Positions 19,901-30,050 of a stretch of 40,210 nt of DNA are shown in pieces (the stretch's first letter is position 1; every line of letters begins with the position of its first letter). The DNA lies in contig NW_019776051.1 in assembly GCF_001039355.2 (NCBI RefSeq), positions 6,441-46,650 of the forward strand, written 5' to 3'. The DNA comes from Lingula anatina. Its lineage: Eukaryota; Brachiopoda; Lingulata; Lingulida; Lingulidae. The position numbers and the translations under genes are program-made. Under the pieces are notes generated by a model that searched no databases, was not told the origin of the DNA, and saw only the letters and a program-made list of their open reading frames with translations.

Positions 19901-22484
19901 AATTTTTTTAATGAAATTGGATTTTTCATTGTCTCTTTTCTTATGGTGGCAGACGAAAATAGAACATCCTTAGATCTCTTTCGAAACGTTTTATATTTTT
20001 GCCCTTTTTACTTATATCATTTTCCTTTTCTTTCAAATAAGTGCTTACGTTAGAAGATAAATATCTGCGAGAAGGAATGATGTCACCTTGAGGGGGGTTT
20101 CTCTAAGACTGGGTTCCCATCCCCAGATCGATCTCATAGGATCGGTCCATCTCCAAGGGATCTCTCGCTAAATTGCTTTCAGCTTAAGTGGCTTAGACGT
20201 CTGGGACGCCTACTAAAGCTGCTTAAACGATAGTTAATTACCCTCTATCAGCTTCAGTAGGCGTGACAGACATCTAAACCGCCCAAGTTAATTGCAGTTA
20301 AGCGAGAAACCCCTCGGAGATAGTTTGATCCAAAGTTAGTACGGTAGTCTCTGGGAAGGGTCTCTTACTGTTAAGGAGAATCGAGTCTTAATACCTTTAG
20401 TTACGTTCTAGGACAGTTCCCAGGAAATGCTGAGACTTCCAAGAATTGTGACAGACTTTGTTTGAAAGACAAAAGTCAAATATGTGGAGGGAATAAAGAA
20501 TTCGCAGTTTTTGAAGGTATGAACAAACAATTTAGCGTTTTATGCAGCTTTAAGCTTGATCAGATTGCCTTATACGATTGCCTAGGCACGTAGTGATATA
20601 ACAGATGTGTGGTGTTGTGTGTTCAAAAGCAAGAATATAATACAAAAATGAATAGATTAATAAAGAGATGAAGTGAAAATGTAAAGGGAATAGAAAAACA
20701 CACAAAAACATATTTATTCACTTGTGCTGGTGATAATGATAAACTTTTTTGCGCTTCATCAAGGTTGTTATTTTATATGTATAATGTCTTTGCATCTCTC
20801 AATGCTAATCTTACATTTTCTCCCAGTTGGGCCGTATATGGCTGTGTATGGTCCTAAGACCACACCAACCACAGAACAACCAACAACCAGGAGTACCACG
20901 GAGAAACTGCTTACAACCACCACCCCTGAACCCACCACAACCAGTTCAACCACCACAACCCCTGAACCCACCACAACCAGTTCAACCACCACAACCCCTG
21001 AACCCACCACAACCACCGTTACAACCACAGCCAAGACAACCACTGAGAAACTGGTTACTCCCGATCCCTCCAATGTCACAAACACAACGCCACCTCCAAA
21101 GGGTAAGTCAGTATGGTCAACAGAAACTTCTCTGTCGTGGTGATGACATATATCTAAGTTAAGTAACTGGTGCGCGCCAATTGTCGTGTAATTACGTAAT
21201 CATTGATTCAGAGTGATATAGTCTATATCAGTAATGGCCAGCACTGAAATAAATCAGTAAGGTTTTTTTTCCATTTTGCATTTTATTCGCCTCATTTTAA
21301 AGTGACAACATGAACGTTAGACCTTCGTAAAGCATAAGATCAATTTCCTGAAAACTTTGAAGGTTCTACTTTTTGGGCAACTCTCATCTCGTAATTGAGA
21401 TGAAAAGGTGGTGATTCTCACTGCTAACAATAAATGTAGAAATTAAGACCTCGAAAATGTGTTTATGGATCTTGTTTTTCACAGATACTCAATAAAAATT
21501 TGCCTTGGCACAACACATTTGTAGTTTTTAAGAGCTAAAATGTACAGGCGATCTTTTTAACAAAGCTATTTACCCTAGGAAAGGAGGGGGGGGGTCGTCA
21601 TCATTGAACTTGTTTTTTCATTCTTGCTCATTCATAACTGAATAGAGTGACTGCCACACTTTGTTCGAACTGATCTCCAACACAGTGCGAGTCAGTACCA
21701 TTCCAAACAAGATAATGCTCCTCTGTTTGATCTGTTACAGAGGCGTGCGTTATCGGAGGTAAACACTACGCCAAGGGAGCGACCTTCAACGACGGTTGTG
21801 ATAAGAACTGTATCTGCATAGATCCACCGCACGTCTTCAGGTGCATTGAGAAGTAAGTAGTTGGTTAGGAATGATGCGAACACTGGCATACCTAGAATTG
21901 TGTTAAGGGGAGGAAAAAAAGACGAACAAAATACGGTTATTTTTTCCATAATGTGTAGAGAAAAAGTATGAGGCATTACGGGGAGAGGGGGGCTCCAAAG
22001 CTCCAAGGGGGGGGGGGGGGCAAGCTCATTGTGTCGCCCGTGCTGGACCCTCTGTTGCTTGTGATTTATACTTGTTACAACCAATGCGCCTGTTTCTAGC
22101 GTACAGGCGAATTACATAATTATACCAGATAGCGAAATAACACCAACACTGACCGTTTATCCATATTAAAATTGAAGTGAAAACTGAATGGCAGAAATAC
22201 TGAAATTCTTGAGAACTTAAAAACCTCTTTTTACTAGAATTTCAGCACTATATCGGGTGGGGAGGTAGAGGAAACGCTTTATTGCTGTTTACTTTTAATG
22301 ATTGAATGCACTTTCATATTAGAAAATAATAAACAATAAGATCTTGAAATTTTGCATCCTCTTTCCCTCTAGGTGCTACCAGTGGAATAAACAGTTCCTG
22401 CCTCCAGGTTGCCGTTTTGTTACTGTGCCAAATGAGTGTTGCCCAGGCCTCGTGTGCGAGAATCCGCCCACTGTTTTGGGTTGA
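16905..22484 (+). CDS. Secreted sushi-like / WSC / Thr-rich / VWC protein, 9 exons
   Basis: Exons: 16905-16943, 17740-17842, 18102-18193, 18637-18847, 19277-19471, 20412-20516, 20827-21102, 21741-21852, 22373-22484. They give 1245 nt, 414 aa plus TGA, all phases consistent. The signal peptide is about residues 1-26 (start context CACCATGG; MATKALVLLLAIQ then VLAATHFASG). Residues 58-149 have four Cys in sushi/CCP-like spacing, with a basic insertion. Residues 150-255 form a WSC domain with eight Cys (GYTGCY, DCVHFCG, CRCG, NCDRLC, ICGG), a fold known to bind carbohydrates. A Thr/Pro-rich, probably O-glycosylated linker follows to about 340. Residues 342-410 are a ten-Cys VWC domain. No transmembrane helix follows, so it should be secreted. 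It is first of three tandem paralogs sharing the mucin-VWC tail. The exact role is unknown. Confidence 0.9.
18102..18847 (+). other. Sushi/CCP-like region (two exons) with basic insertion
   Basis: The exons 18102-18193 and 18637-18847 encode LPCEF, VDIRCEVG, TKCTYLG and LPKCVDIPG, i.e. four cysteines with the C-x-C spacing and final P-x-C of a sushi domain. The usual Trp before the last Cys is missing. Between the third and fourth Cys lies a basic, low-complexity insert with KSKRSARSNERQKRDG. The domain call is tentative. Confidence 0.5.
18392..18595. repeat. Fold-back repeat family 1, copy B
   Basis: Lies in intron 3 of the WSC gene. The core TTCTCGCTAAATTGCTTTCA...GCCTACTAACGC pairs with CTTCAGTAGGCG...TTAAGCGAGAAG. 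The 5' outer arm is missing. The 3' arm GATAGTCTCTGGGAATGGTC is present. It ends about 40 bp before the next exon acceptor. Confidence 0.85.
19039..19203. mobile_element. MITE family 2, copy 1 (CCGGTGTAACG termini)
   Basis: Starts CCGGTGTAACG and ends CGTTACACCGG, a perfect 11-bp inverted repeat, 165 bp overall. The interior (TGGTCAGTGTAACA, TTATAATGGT, AGGGCGAGGCTT, CATGGGGGACTCTCTGT) matches copy 2 at 29411-29580. It lies in intron 4 of the WSC gene. Confidence 0.85.
19277..20516 (+). other. WSC domain (two exons)
   Basis: Exons 19277-19471 and 20412-20516 encode residues 150-248. Both exons are flanked by phase-1 introns, so the domain is a transferable module. The eight Cys and the motifs YTGCY, SAADCVHFCG, CRCGTGQFPG and NCDRLC fit the WSC family (yeast Wsc, animal kremen and polycystin-1 type). 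Confidence 0.9.
20105..20366. repeat. Fold-back repeat family 1, copy C (full length)
   Basis: Starts AAGACTGGGTTCCCATCCCC, ends CTCTGGGAAGGGTCTCTT, with the palindromic core TCTCGCTAAATTGCTTTCAG / GCAGTTAAGCGAGAAACC between. The outer arms are not complementary to each other. It lies in the intron inside the WSC domain, 45 bp before the next acceptor. Confidence 0.88.
20919..21016 (+). repeat. 36-bp minisatellite in Thr-rich coding exon
   Basis: Nearly three copies of a 36-bp unit encoding TTTTPEPTTTSS, within exon 20827-21102. The unit length keeps the frame. Confidence 0.9.
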
Positions 22485-22598
22485 CTTCGCAGCAACAACG
22501 CTCCCAATGGTCGTTGACCAATACAATGTATACGTTATGTTAACGGATAAAAAAAAAAAACACACACACTCATCACGCACGTCATGAAAATATGTGCA

Positions 22599-22604
22599 AT
22601 AAAA
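22599..22604 (+). terminator. Likely polyadenylation signal of WSC gene
   Basis: AATAAA lies 115 bp after the stop codon. A second candidate is near 22760. Which one is used is not known. Confidence 0.5.
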
Positions 22605-22900
22605 TCACTGGAATAACGACTTGCACAGAGACATGGACGAGACAAGTACGTCAATGTTCATGTATAAATTAACTGCAACTAGAAACAAGTGATTTTGTTA
22701 TTTTGTGACATGGGCGAATAAATAATTGTAGAGCAAGAATGGAAAACAAATTTGAAATAAAGAAACAATGAGAGCCATTTATAGAGCTTTTGTTTTTCTT
22801 TTGTTGAATGCGTACGTTTAAATATTGAAAGGTACAGTATATGAAGTGTCAAAACAAATCATTTCACAGTTTGGGTTGATAACTTGGCAGCTGGAATAAA

Positions 22901-23135
22901 GGCTCATTCCCAATGAAACTATCAATCTACATTGATCGATCCAAGTCCGCAGGGACTCCAGCTGAATACACCCAGTTAAACAGATTAACACGCATCCTCC
23001 TTGTGTTGAGTAGAATACAGAAAATCTGGTTATTATACGAGTATGTTGTAAGCAAACTAATTGTTAAACTGATTGCATTAAGCAAGAGTCCCTGCGGAGT
23101 TGGATCCATCTCCCTAGTTTCGATGGGAATGAACC
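22901..23135. mobile_element. Fold-back MITE, 235 bp
   Basis: The left arm GGCTCATTCCCAATGAAACT... with CCGCAGGGACTC pairs with the reverse complement of the right arm GGTTCATTCCCATCGAAACT... with CCGCAGGGACTC, about 55 bp per arm with scattered mismatches. Intergenic. Not the same family as the other fold-back repeats. Confidence 0.8.
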
Positions 23136-23692
23136 GTAAGTAATACAGGAATTAGTGCCCCCCACCCCAAAAAAAAAAAAAAAAAAAAAAAAAGGCTAAT
23201 TTATATAAGGATATAATAATTTTAGATTTTGCATCACTGTGAATATAAAGACAAATTGTGTTTATTTTTTAATTTCATTTTGTATTTAAAATGCCCCATG
23301 GCCCCATTGTAAGTATAAAATGTTAATTATATTCCTTATTAGGGAGTTTGATTGCTTGATTAAAAGGCTATGTATCATTTTTTAGATTAAAAGGTTCAGT
23401 CCAAATGGTGATAAAATAAATTTCTTTTATCAAGGAACTTATTAAAGACCATGCGTCTTGCCTTATTACTTTAAAAATTAAGGTCAAGGTGACACTAAAT
23501 CGCATTTAAATTGGTTCATTTCTGGGCAAAAACAACGCTCTTGTTTGTCACCAGTATCAGTGCCCGACGAATAATACTTACTTAAACTTGGGTCATGGAG
23601 AGCTAGACCTACGTGTTACATAATTTTCTCGTGTAAAGCCACGTGTTTTTGGTTGTGCCGGTTTAAGCGTTCCTCTGTTTCCACCGAACCTG

Positions 23693-23698
23693 TATAAA
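23693..23698 (+). promoter_or_regulatory. TATA box candidate of chitin-binding gene
   Basis: TATAAA lies 45 bp upstream of the start codon at 23743, so transcription would begin roughly 15-20 bp before the ATG with a very short leader. I see no equally placed TATA for the other two family members. Confidence 0.45.
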
Positions 23699-23742
23699 TC
23701 TGTCGGTGAGTACGCTGTATCAAGCCACTGCCATTGGTAACA

Positions 23743-26700
23743 ATGCTGTCGACGCGTGTCCTCTTTTGCTGCCTTGTGGTACGTTTCTCTGGATTTCGTG
23801 GTTTAACATTATAAAATGAACTTTTAACAACGAACTATTGATATAAGTGTTCATTTACAATGTAAGTGAGAGTAATCTTGTGGTATGATTAATAATAATT
23901 TTTGGAGTCATTTTACAAAAAGGGACCGTGTGAATTACATCAAAGGCGCGTCATTTCGTGTTGTACATGCGTAACTGTTTTAGAATACTTTATAATGACT
24001 GTTGATTCATTTTTATTTTGGTGAAAATTTAGTATAAAACAGCAAAAACAATAGGGCAAGTCAAAATTTTACACAGAATGCGTCATTTACTGACGTAACT
24101 GAAATATGTACCTTTACGTGGAAAATGAGAACTGTCAAAACGGGATTCACATCACTGCCACCATTCAGCTTTGTTAAATAACAGTAATATGTCAGAAACG
24201 ATTTCACATAGAGTCTTAAGAAAAAGGCCCACAGCTGCGCGAAGATGAGCTGCAGTGTACAAGTGCATGAACAACTCAAACTGGCGCTACCAGATAAAAT
24301 TGTCTTTTTTTTTACAATCTTCCAAGGTCAATAATTAGCTGTTTTGGGGTGTTTTCAATGCCGTCTATTTTTGCAAGTTCCCGGTTTTTTTTTCCGTGAA
24401 AGTACTAATAATCACAGTTTACATGTAGCTGTCTACTTCTGCAAACTCATGGAGGTCCTTGATTTTGTCTTTTAATAATGAAAATTAATATGTAGATGGA
24501 TAGTCGTACTGGTACATGTCCTTTTGCATTGCAGCTACACCTTTCGCACACACACGCATGGGGAAGCTACTGGAGAGATCGATACGGAGGCTCCAGTGAC
24601 AAAGGTATAGTATCACCTATAGTTGTGTTGATTGGTTGTTTTAGGCGCACACCTGTCAAAAGAGCCCATAACAAACAATTGTATAGTTTCGTCGAATCAT
24701 CCATCGAACATGTAAGGCAATTAACGGTTTATTTGCTTATGTATACATGTGGATGTTCCACCTTATGCTGAATGCGAACGTGAACTCGGGAAAGTTTAAA
24801 CATATAATTGTACATCACATTTATTAAAATAAAATGGCGGAACTTCCCCGTACGTTTCAACATTTTTACTAAAAAGTTCTGCGCTTTTGGAGACAAGACA
24901 ACCTCTGTATACACATAGGAATTACCTTAACATTTCATTAAAGAACGATGTACATGTATTTCCAAAGGTCAATCAAAGATCAAGAACTCTGATTCGATTC
25001 GTATAATTCTATCTTTACTATAGGTGTCTTCGTGTCCGAATTCATAAAGACTTGTGTATTAAGTAATAAGGTGGACGCGGCGTAACTTGAAAGTGTAATC
25101 GTATTTGCCATCTGCGGCTGTCTCTAAAATTCCCATAATATTCACTGTTCTATGTTTGCATTAAATTGTTACAGCGAAGAAGCATAGGCCCTACAGTTGG
25201 TTCAAAATCTGTATTTGCCAGAGACAATTCCGCGTAGTAGTAGATTATAAAGGTTCCTTGAATTATAATGGATTACTTTTGAATTGTATAAAGATCTTGT
25301 GTTTTAGACTTTTTCTATTATTCATCTAATGTGCCTTACGTTGTCTTGCTTTGTTTTGCGATGTTATAATCACAAACTGATGAGCAATTAAAAGACCATT
25401 CCCAGGCCCTATCATACTAATTATGAATCGATCTCCAAGGGGTTTCTCGCTAAATTGCAATCAACTTAAGCGGTTTAGATGTCTGTCACGCCTACTGAAG
25501 CAGCTAGGGGGTAATCAAAATCATTCAGCTTCAATAGGCGTGCCAGACATCTAAGCCGCTCAAGCTGAGGGCAATTTAGCGAGAAACCCCTTAGAGATTG
25601 ATCGACCCAGTCTTAAAGTGCTGTGAGAAGCGTACAGTATGAGTGTGAAGCTAATATCAAGCGTACGACATTCTCGCATGTTAGCCTGTGCCGACCCATA
25701 GCTACAAGTGAGAAGAGAAATGTAATTTTGATGTTGCCGATCTAAGCCATTTTGGTTATCAGTGCCAAAGAAAAATCTTTGAAGTGTCCTGGTCCTATTA
25801 AAAGCCATGTGAAAATTATCTTTGAAACCATCTTACTTTAAGATGACGACGAAAATCCGTGCTCGAGAAGATACTACGGAAGCGTTCCTGATCCCACCGA
25901 CTGTCGGAAGTATTTGGAGTGTCGCGGTAGAGCTGTGTCGGGGCGTTTCACGTGCAAAAATGGAGAAATCTTTCACAAATATAAAAGATGTAACACGAAA
26001 GAGTCCTCTGTCCCTTGTAAAGGTAAGAGAGCTTGTTATTCGCTTAACAAAAATTAGTCATAATGTATGTAAGATAAACGAAATGGTATACTCTTTGTAT
26101 GAGTGTGCGTGCATGTGTGTGCGTCCGAGTTTGTGATATCCATTCTTGTGTGCATCTTCATTTCTTTCATTTAACGCATTATACAATGGTCTGACATTTT
26201 TTCTCGAAAGTGAAAACGACTCCTACTGTTCCAACTTCGAAACCGACAAAACCGACAACTTCACCATCAAAATTGAACACAAACTCCGAAAATACAGCCA
26301 GGTGGGGTAAGCAACCTTGACTTTTATTGACAACTTTATCAATTCTAGAGTGTTCATTGAAAGGCATATGTGTGTATTTTGAGTAGTATCATTGCAATGC
26401 ATTTATTTAAATACCTAAATGCACCAATAATTTCTCGTCAGTCCAAATGAGATTAAAAAATCAGTGTTAAATTTAAGGAGAAAATGAAAGAAATTCGCTA
26501 AAATACTATTATTAATTATTTGTATTTTAAGGTTTCAGTGATAATCCGTGCAGATTTGTACCCTTTGGCACTGCTCCCGACGCGAACGACTGCCGCGTGT
26601 ATTATACCTGCTTGAGTTTCATCGTGACTTCCAAACGGACGTGCACAGATGGCAAAGTCTTCAATCTATTTTGGCAATGTTACAAGGGTGATCCCACGAC

Positions 26701-29382
26701 TCCTTGCAAAGGTAACACATTGGAGGATTGCTTTGTAAATTTGTAACGAAATAGTTTACTAGGGAATCAGCCGCTATTAGGCTAACATGCTGGTCATTAA
26801 TTAACGACCCTGCTTATTTCAAGTTATTAATCATTGCAAATGTTTACTGATTTTACATTCCATTTGCTAATCCATTGAGTTATAGGGATGGATAAAGGTA
26901 GAACACTTTTTTTAAAAGTCAAGATTTAGGGTAGGCACCGGCTACCGACTTTACACTGGATGGTCTAAAAAAATGTATCCATTGTTGATAAAGTAGCAAT
27001 TTTTATTGAACGGACACGTAAGTTATACGTGGTTTAAGTTTTTTCTCATATATCACCATTTTTCAAGCTCAGCTCCATAGCTCCATAGTCAATATCTTTG
27101 GCGCTGGGTAACTGTGGCTACTCCGGCACTAAAGTTAGTAATGACGCTGTCTTACACGTCATGGAGCTTCTGGTCTCCATTCGAATGTTGATCTTGAGCG
27201 CATCAATAGTTTAGGATTTATGCCATTAAGACTGTACTTAAGGTCTCACCACAGAAAATAATCCAGAGGGGAAAACTTATAAAATATTGGTGTTGAGAAT
27301 GTAATGTTGTTCTATCCTGCTGACAAATCACAGTATCCATGTTCACTTGTCTATATGTTAATTTTCTTAGAAACGATAGCGATAATAGAATGGATACATC
27401 TTTTGAACCACCCTGTATAAATCCGAAACCAGACAGGAGGCTCACATCATCACATTTATACCTACACGTCAAAGTAAATAAGACTATGGGTAATGGATTT
27501 CGGAAAAAAAGTTTCACATTTTCCGTCGTGAGTATTATAATTAATTCTTTGAAATGTTTTGATAATACATTAATTATTTTCAGGTGATCAAAAGGTAACA
27601 AACACGCCTAAAACGCAATCGACAGTGCCGAAGAGTAAACCGACAGTCTCTGCAACCAAACCAACCGCTACCTCTAAAGCAACTACTACGACCAAAGCAA
27701 CCAAAGCAACAACAAAGACTGAACCTGCAACCACAACAGCCATGACAACAACCACAACAACGCCTACAACAACAACAACAACAACAACCATATCTACCAC
27801 CACTACAAGAAAACCAACAACAACAACAGTAACAACTCCTACAACAACAACCACAACAACGCCTACCACAACAACAACTGAGCCAACAACAACCACAACA
27901 ACGCCTACCACAACAACAACAACTGAACCAACAACAACTACAACATCTGAACCCAAAACAACCACAACTGAGCCAACAACAACCACAGCTGAGCCAACAA
28001 CAACTACAACAACTGAACCAACAACAACCACAACTGAGCCACCAACAACCACAACAACTGAACCAACAACAACCACAGCTCAGCCAACAACAACCACAAC
28101 AACACCTACCACAACAACAACAACTGAATCAACAACAACCACAACAACTGAACCAACAACAATCACAACTGAGCCAACAACAGCCACAACAACTGAACCA
28201 ACAACAACCACAACTGAGCCAACAACAGCCACAACAACTGAACCAACAACAACCACAGCTCAGCCAACAACAACCACAACAACTGAACCAACAACAACCA
28301 CAACAACGCCAACAAGCACCACAACCACAGCCAAACCTACCACTACAAAAATTGTACCAAAAACCACAACCACCGTAACTGAGCCGCCAACAACTACAAC
28401 CACGCCGAAAGACACCAAGTCAACGAAACCACCAGGAGGTAAAGGACGCCATATTTTCTCTATATATTACTATATATTACTATGACAAATATAAATGTCT
28501 AGATAGATGTGTATCAGATATTGTAATTGTAACGCTACTGAAGGCTTCTACTGCCATCTAGTGTTTTTGATTTTATGTGCCTGATTTGAAAACGTTGTCA
28601 ACATGATAGTTAATTGATAAGTTGATACATAATTTGCACGGAGGGAATGGTCTAGGGCATTAAGATTTTTATATTTTCTTTATTTTTATTCCCATGCAGG
28701 GTCATGTTTCTATAATGGAAGATACTATGCTGTAGGAAAAACGTTTGAAATCGGCTGTGAAAAACGATGCTTATGCGAAGATCAGGACACGATTACTTGT
28801 GGAGAGAGGTAGGCATTATAGTACTGTATATTGTATCTACTTGAAAATGTTTAGACAACTTGGCTCACAGGCTTCTTATGACACAGTTTACACTATAGAA
28901 AAGCAAATTGACAATATACAAATGCTGCTATCTTACGCACATCTGTTTTTTCTTGTTGTTTACGTTCGTTTTTAGTTTTTTTTCTAAACACGGGTCATCT
29001 ATAAAAATATATATGTTTATGTGTTCTCATTAACGCAAACAATAGCATGAATAAATAACAACATAAGTATGGAAATTTGGCCGGGGACGGCCGCTTTTAC
29101 TGAAAGGTCCCGTCTTGTGAAAGAAATGGCATTAAATTGTATTGAGTTATAAAATTACGTAATGATATGGTATAAATAATAAATATACATAGAAATAGTA
29201 CACATATTTTCTATTTACGGGGTTGCAAAGAAGCCAACAGCATTAAGCATAAATCAGTTGATTTGTCTTACAGATGCTACGAGTGGAATCTTGACACGTT
29301 ACCCGCGGGTTGCCGGCTCATTACCACCGAAGGACTGTGTTGCAAGAGTGTCCTTTGTGAGAATGGTCCCCCTATAGGGTAG
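23743..29382 (+). CDS. Secreted double-ChtBD2 mucin with C-terminal VWC, 8 exons
   Basis: Exons: 23743-23778, 24535-24604, 25843-26022, 26211-26306, 26532-26711, 27584-28438, 28700-28808, 29274-29382. Total 1635 nt, 544 aa plus TAG, phases all consistent. The signal peptide is about 1-20 (MLSTRVLFCCLV then LHLSHTHA). The first ChtBD2 (peritrophin-A, chitin-binding) is at about 41-95 and the second at about 132-187, each with six Cys, joined by a short Thr/Pro/Lys linker. Residues 189-472 are almost entirely Thr with Pro, Glu and Ala, a mucin-like O-glycosylation region. Residues 474-540 are a ten-Cys VWC domain. No transmembrane segment is seen. The architecture resembles peritrophins and chitin-binding mucins that coat cuticle, gut lining or shell matrix. 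Binding of chitin is inferred from family only. Confidence 0.92.
25392..25614. repeat. Fold-back repeat family 1, copy D
   Basis: Starts AAGACCATTCCCAGGCCCTA and ends ATCGACCCAGTCTT. The core GGGTTTCTCGCTAAATTGC pairs with GCAATTTAGCGAGAAACCCC, 19 bp of perfect complement, and TTAGATGTCTG.CACGCCTA pairs with the other half. It lies in intron 2 of the chitin-binding gene. Confidence 0.88.
25843..26022 (+). other. First ChtBD2 (peritrophin-A) domain exon
   Basis: A single phase 1-1 exon encoding one chitin-binding type 2 domain. The six Cys lie in NPCSRR, TDCRKY, LECRG, FTCKNG, RCNTK and VPCK. It carries the usual Tyr-Tyr-Gly and aromatic positions (KYLEC, FHKY). Confidence 0.88.
26532..26711 (+). 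other. Second ChtBD2 domain exon
   Basis: Also phase 1-1 and the same length (180 nt) as the first ChtBD2 exon, so the two probably arose by duplication. Cys in NPCRF, NDCRVY, YTCLS, RTCTDG, QCYKG and TPCK. The acceptor is the AG at 26530-26531. A nearby TTTCAG would break the frame of the join. Confidence 0.88.
26952..27417. mobile_element. Non-autonomous Tc1/mariner-like element
   Basis: The left end TACACTGGATGGTCTAAAAA...ATGTATCCATT and the reverse-complemented right end TACAGGGTGGTTCAAAAG..ATGTATCCATTC are inverted repeats bounded by TA. The 466-bp body has no transposase. It fills much of intron 5 of the chitin-binding gene. Confidence 0.75.
27625..28420 (+). repeat. Thr-rich mucin coding repeat (ACA/ACC rich)
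   Basis: Inside exon 27584-28438 the codons are mostly ACA, ACC and ACG with interspersed CCA, GAA and GCT, giving units such as TEPTTTTTTEPTTTT and AQPTTTTTTPTTTT. Purine-poor coding DNA like this is prone to length change by slippage while staying in frame. Confidence 0.92.
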
Positions 29383-29410
29383 AGACCTTGTGGCGGCGTC
29401 TTAGCTACTG

Positions 29411-29580
29411 CCGGTGTGACGATACTGAGGGTCAGTGTAACAAAAAGGCAGCCTACATATACTTATAATGGTTCGGGTTAGCCTGACCTAAGTGGGTCAA
29501 ATCCAGGGCGAGGCTTTCCTGCACAAATAAATGGGAAGCAGACTCTCTAGCATGGGGGACTCTCTGTCACGTTACACCGG
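29411..29580. mobile_element. MITE family 2, copy 2
   Basis: Starts CCGGTGTGACG and ends CGTTACACCGG, 170 bp. It is homologous throughout to copy 1 at 19039-19203. ACTG flanks it on both sides, a possible 4-bp target duplication. It begins 28 bp after the stop codon of the chitin-binding gene, so it is probably part of that gene's 3' UTR. Confidence 0.85.
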
Positions 29581-29753
29581 ACTGAGGATTTTCTAGGGTA
29601 GGGTGGGTTTTAATGAAGTAAGGGGTGGGGTGTTCAAAGATGAAAAAATGATCGCCATTAGTAGTATGGCATATTTGTACCTGTATGAAAAGAGGACCCA
29701 GAAAATAAAAGGACACGTGTTCCAAGGATCCCCTATTGATTTCTTTTCATGAT

Positions 29754-30050
29754 TTACTTTATTGAGTTATTTGACTGTATAGCATATCACTTTCCGGACG
29801 CTATCATATTCTGTAATATCTTAGATTAAAGTTTATACTGACATCAAACTGTTGATATGGTTTTCTGGGGGTGTTCTTTTCTTTTGAATGACATCTTATG
29901 TCAGATTTGATATTATTGACCAAAATATCTCACAACAGAAGGAATTTTTATCACTCGATGACATACATTTTTGATTAATAAAGCAAAAATGTAATCTGCG
30001 TCGAAAAATAACAATGATAAAAAATATTCCAATAAATCATTAACTCTGTA
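29754..30050 (+). mobile_element. 3' fragment of the Tc1-like element
   Basis: Aligned by eye with 7050-7370: shared words include CTTTTCATGATTTACT, GGTTTTCTGGGGGTGTTCTT, ATCTTATGTCAGATTTGATA and CAAAATATCTCACAACAGAA, ending AACTCTGTA against AACCCTGTA. The transposase part and left terminus are absent. Confidence 0.88.

Larger units (their letters stand above)
22485..23742. other. Intergenic region, WSC gene to chitin-binding gene
   Basis: Contains poly-A signals for the upstream gene, a fold-back element (22901-23135), a poly-A tract (about 23170-23193) and a TATA-box candidate close to the next start. No other gene is evident. Confidence 0.6.

Noticed and set aside
21881-22030. Possible fourth poly-G MITE (CACTGGCATACCTAGAATT with G-runs)
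   Set aside because: The left end is suggestive but no matching right end or shared interior could be found, so it was not listed as an element.
27339-27587. Plus-strand frame before the mucin exon of the chitin-binding gene
   Set aside because: It starts in the right end of the mariner-like MITE and runs into the intron in another frame.
27588-28076. Long minus-strand Val/Gly-rich reading frame
   Set aside because: It is the antisense of ACA/ACC Thr codons (GTT/GGT), as are the ones at 37157-37597, 38369-39067, 33291-33587 and 39892-40167. No splice or start context, and the plus strand is explained.
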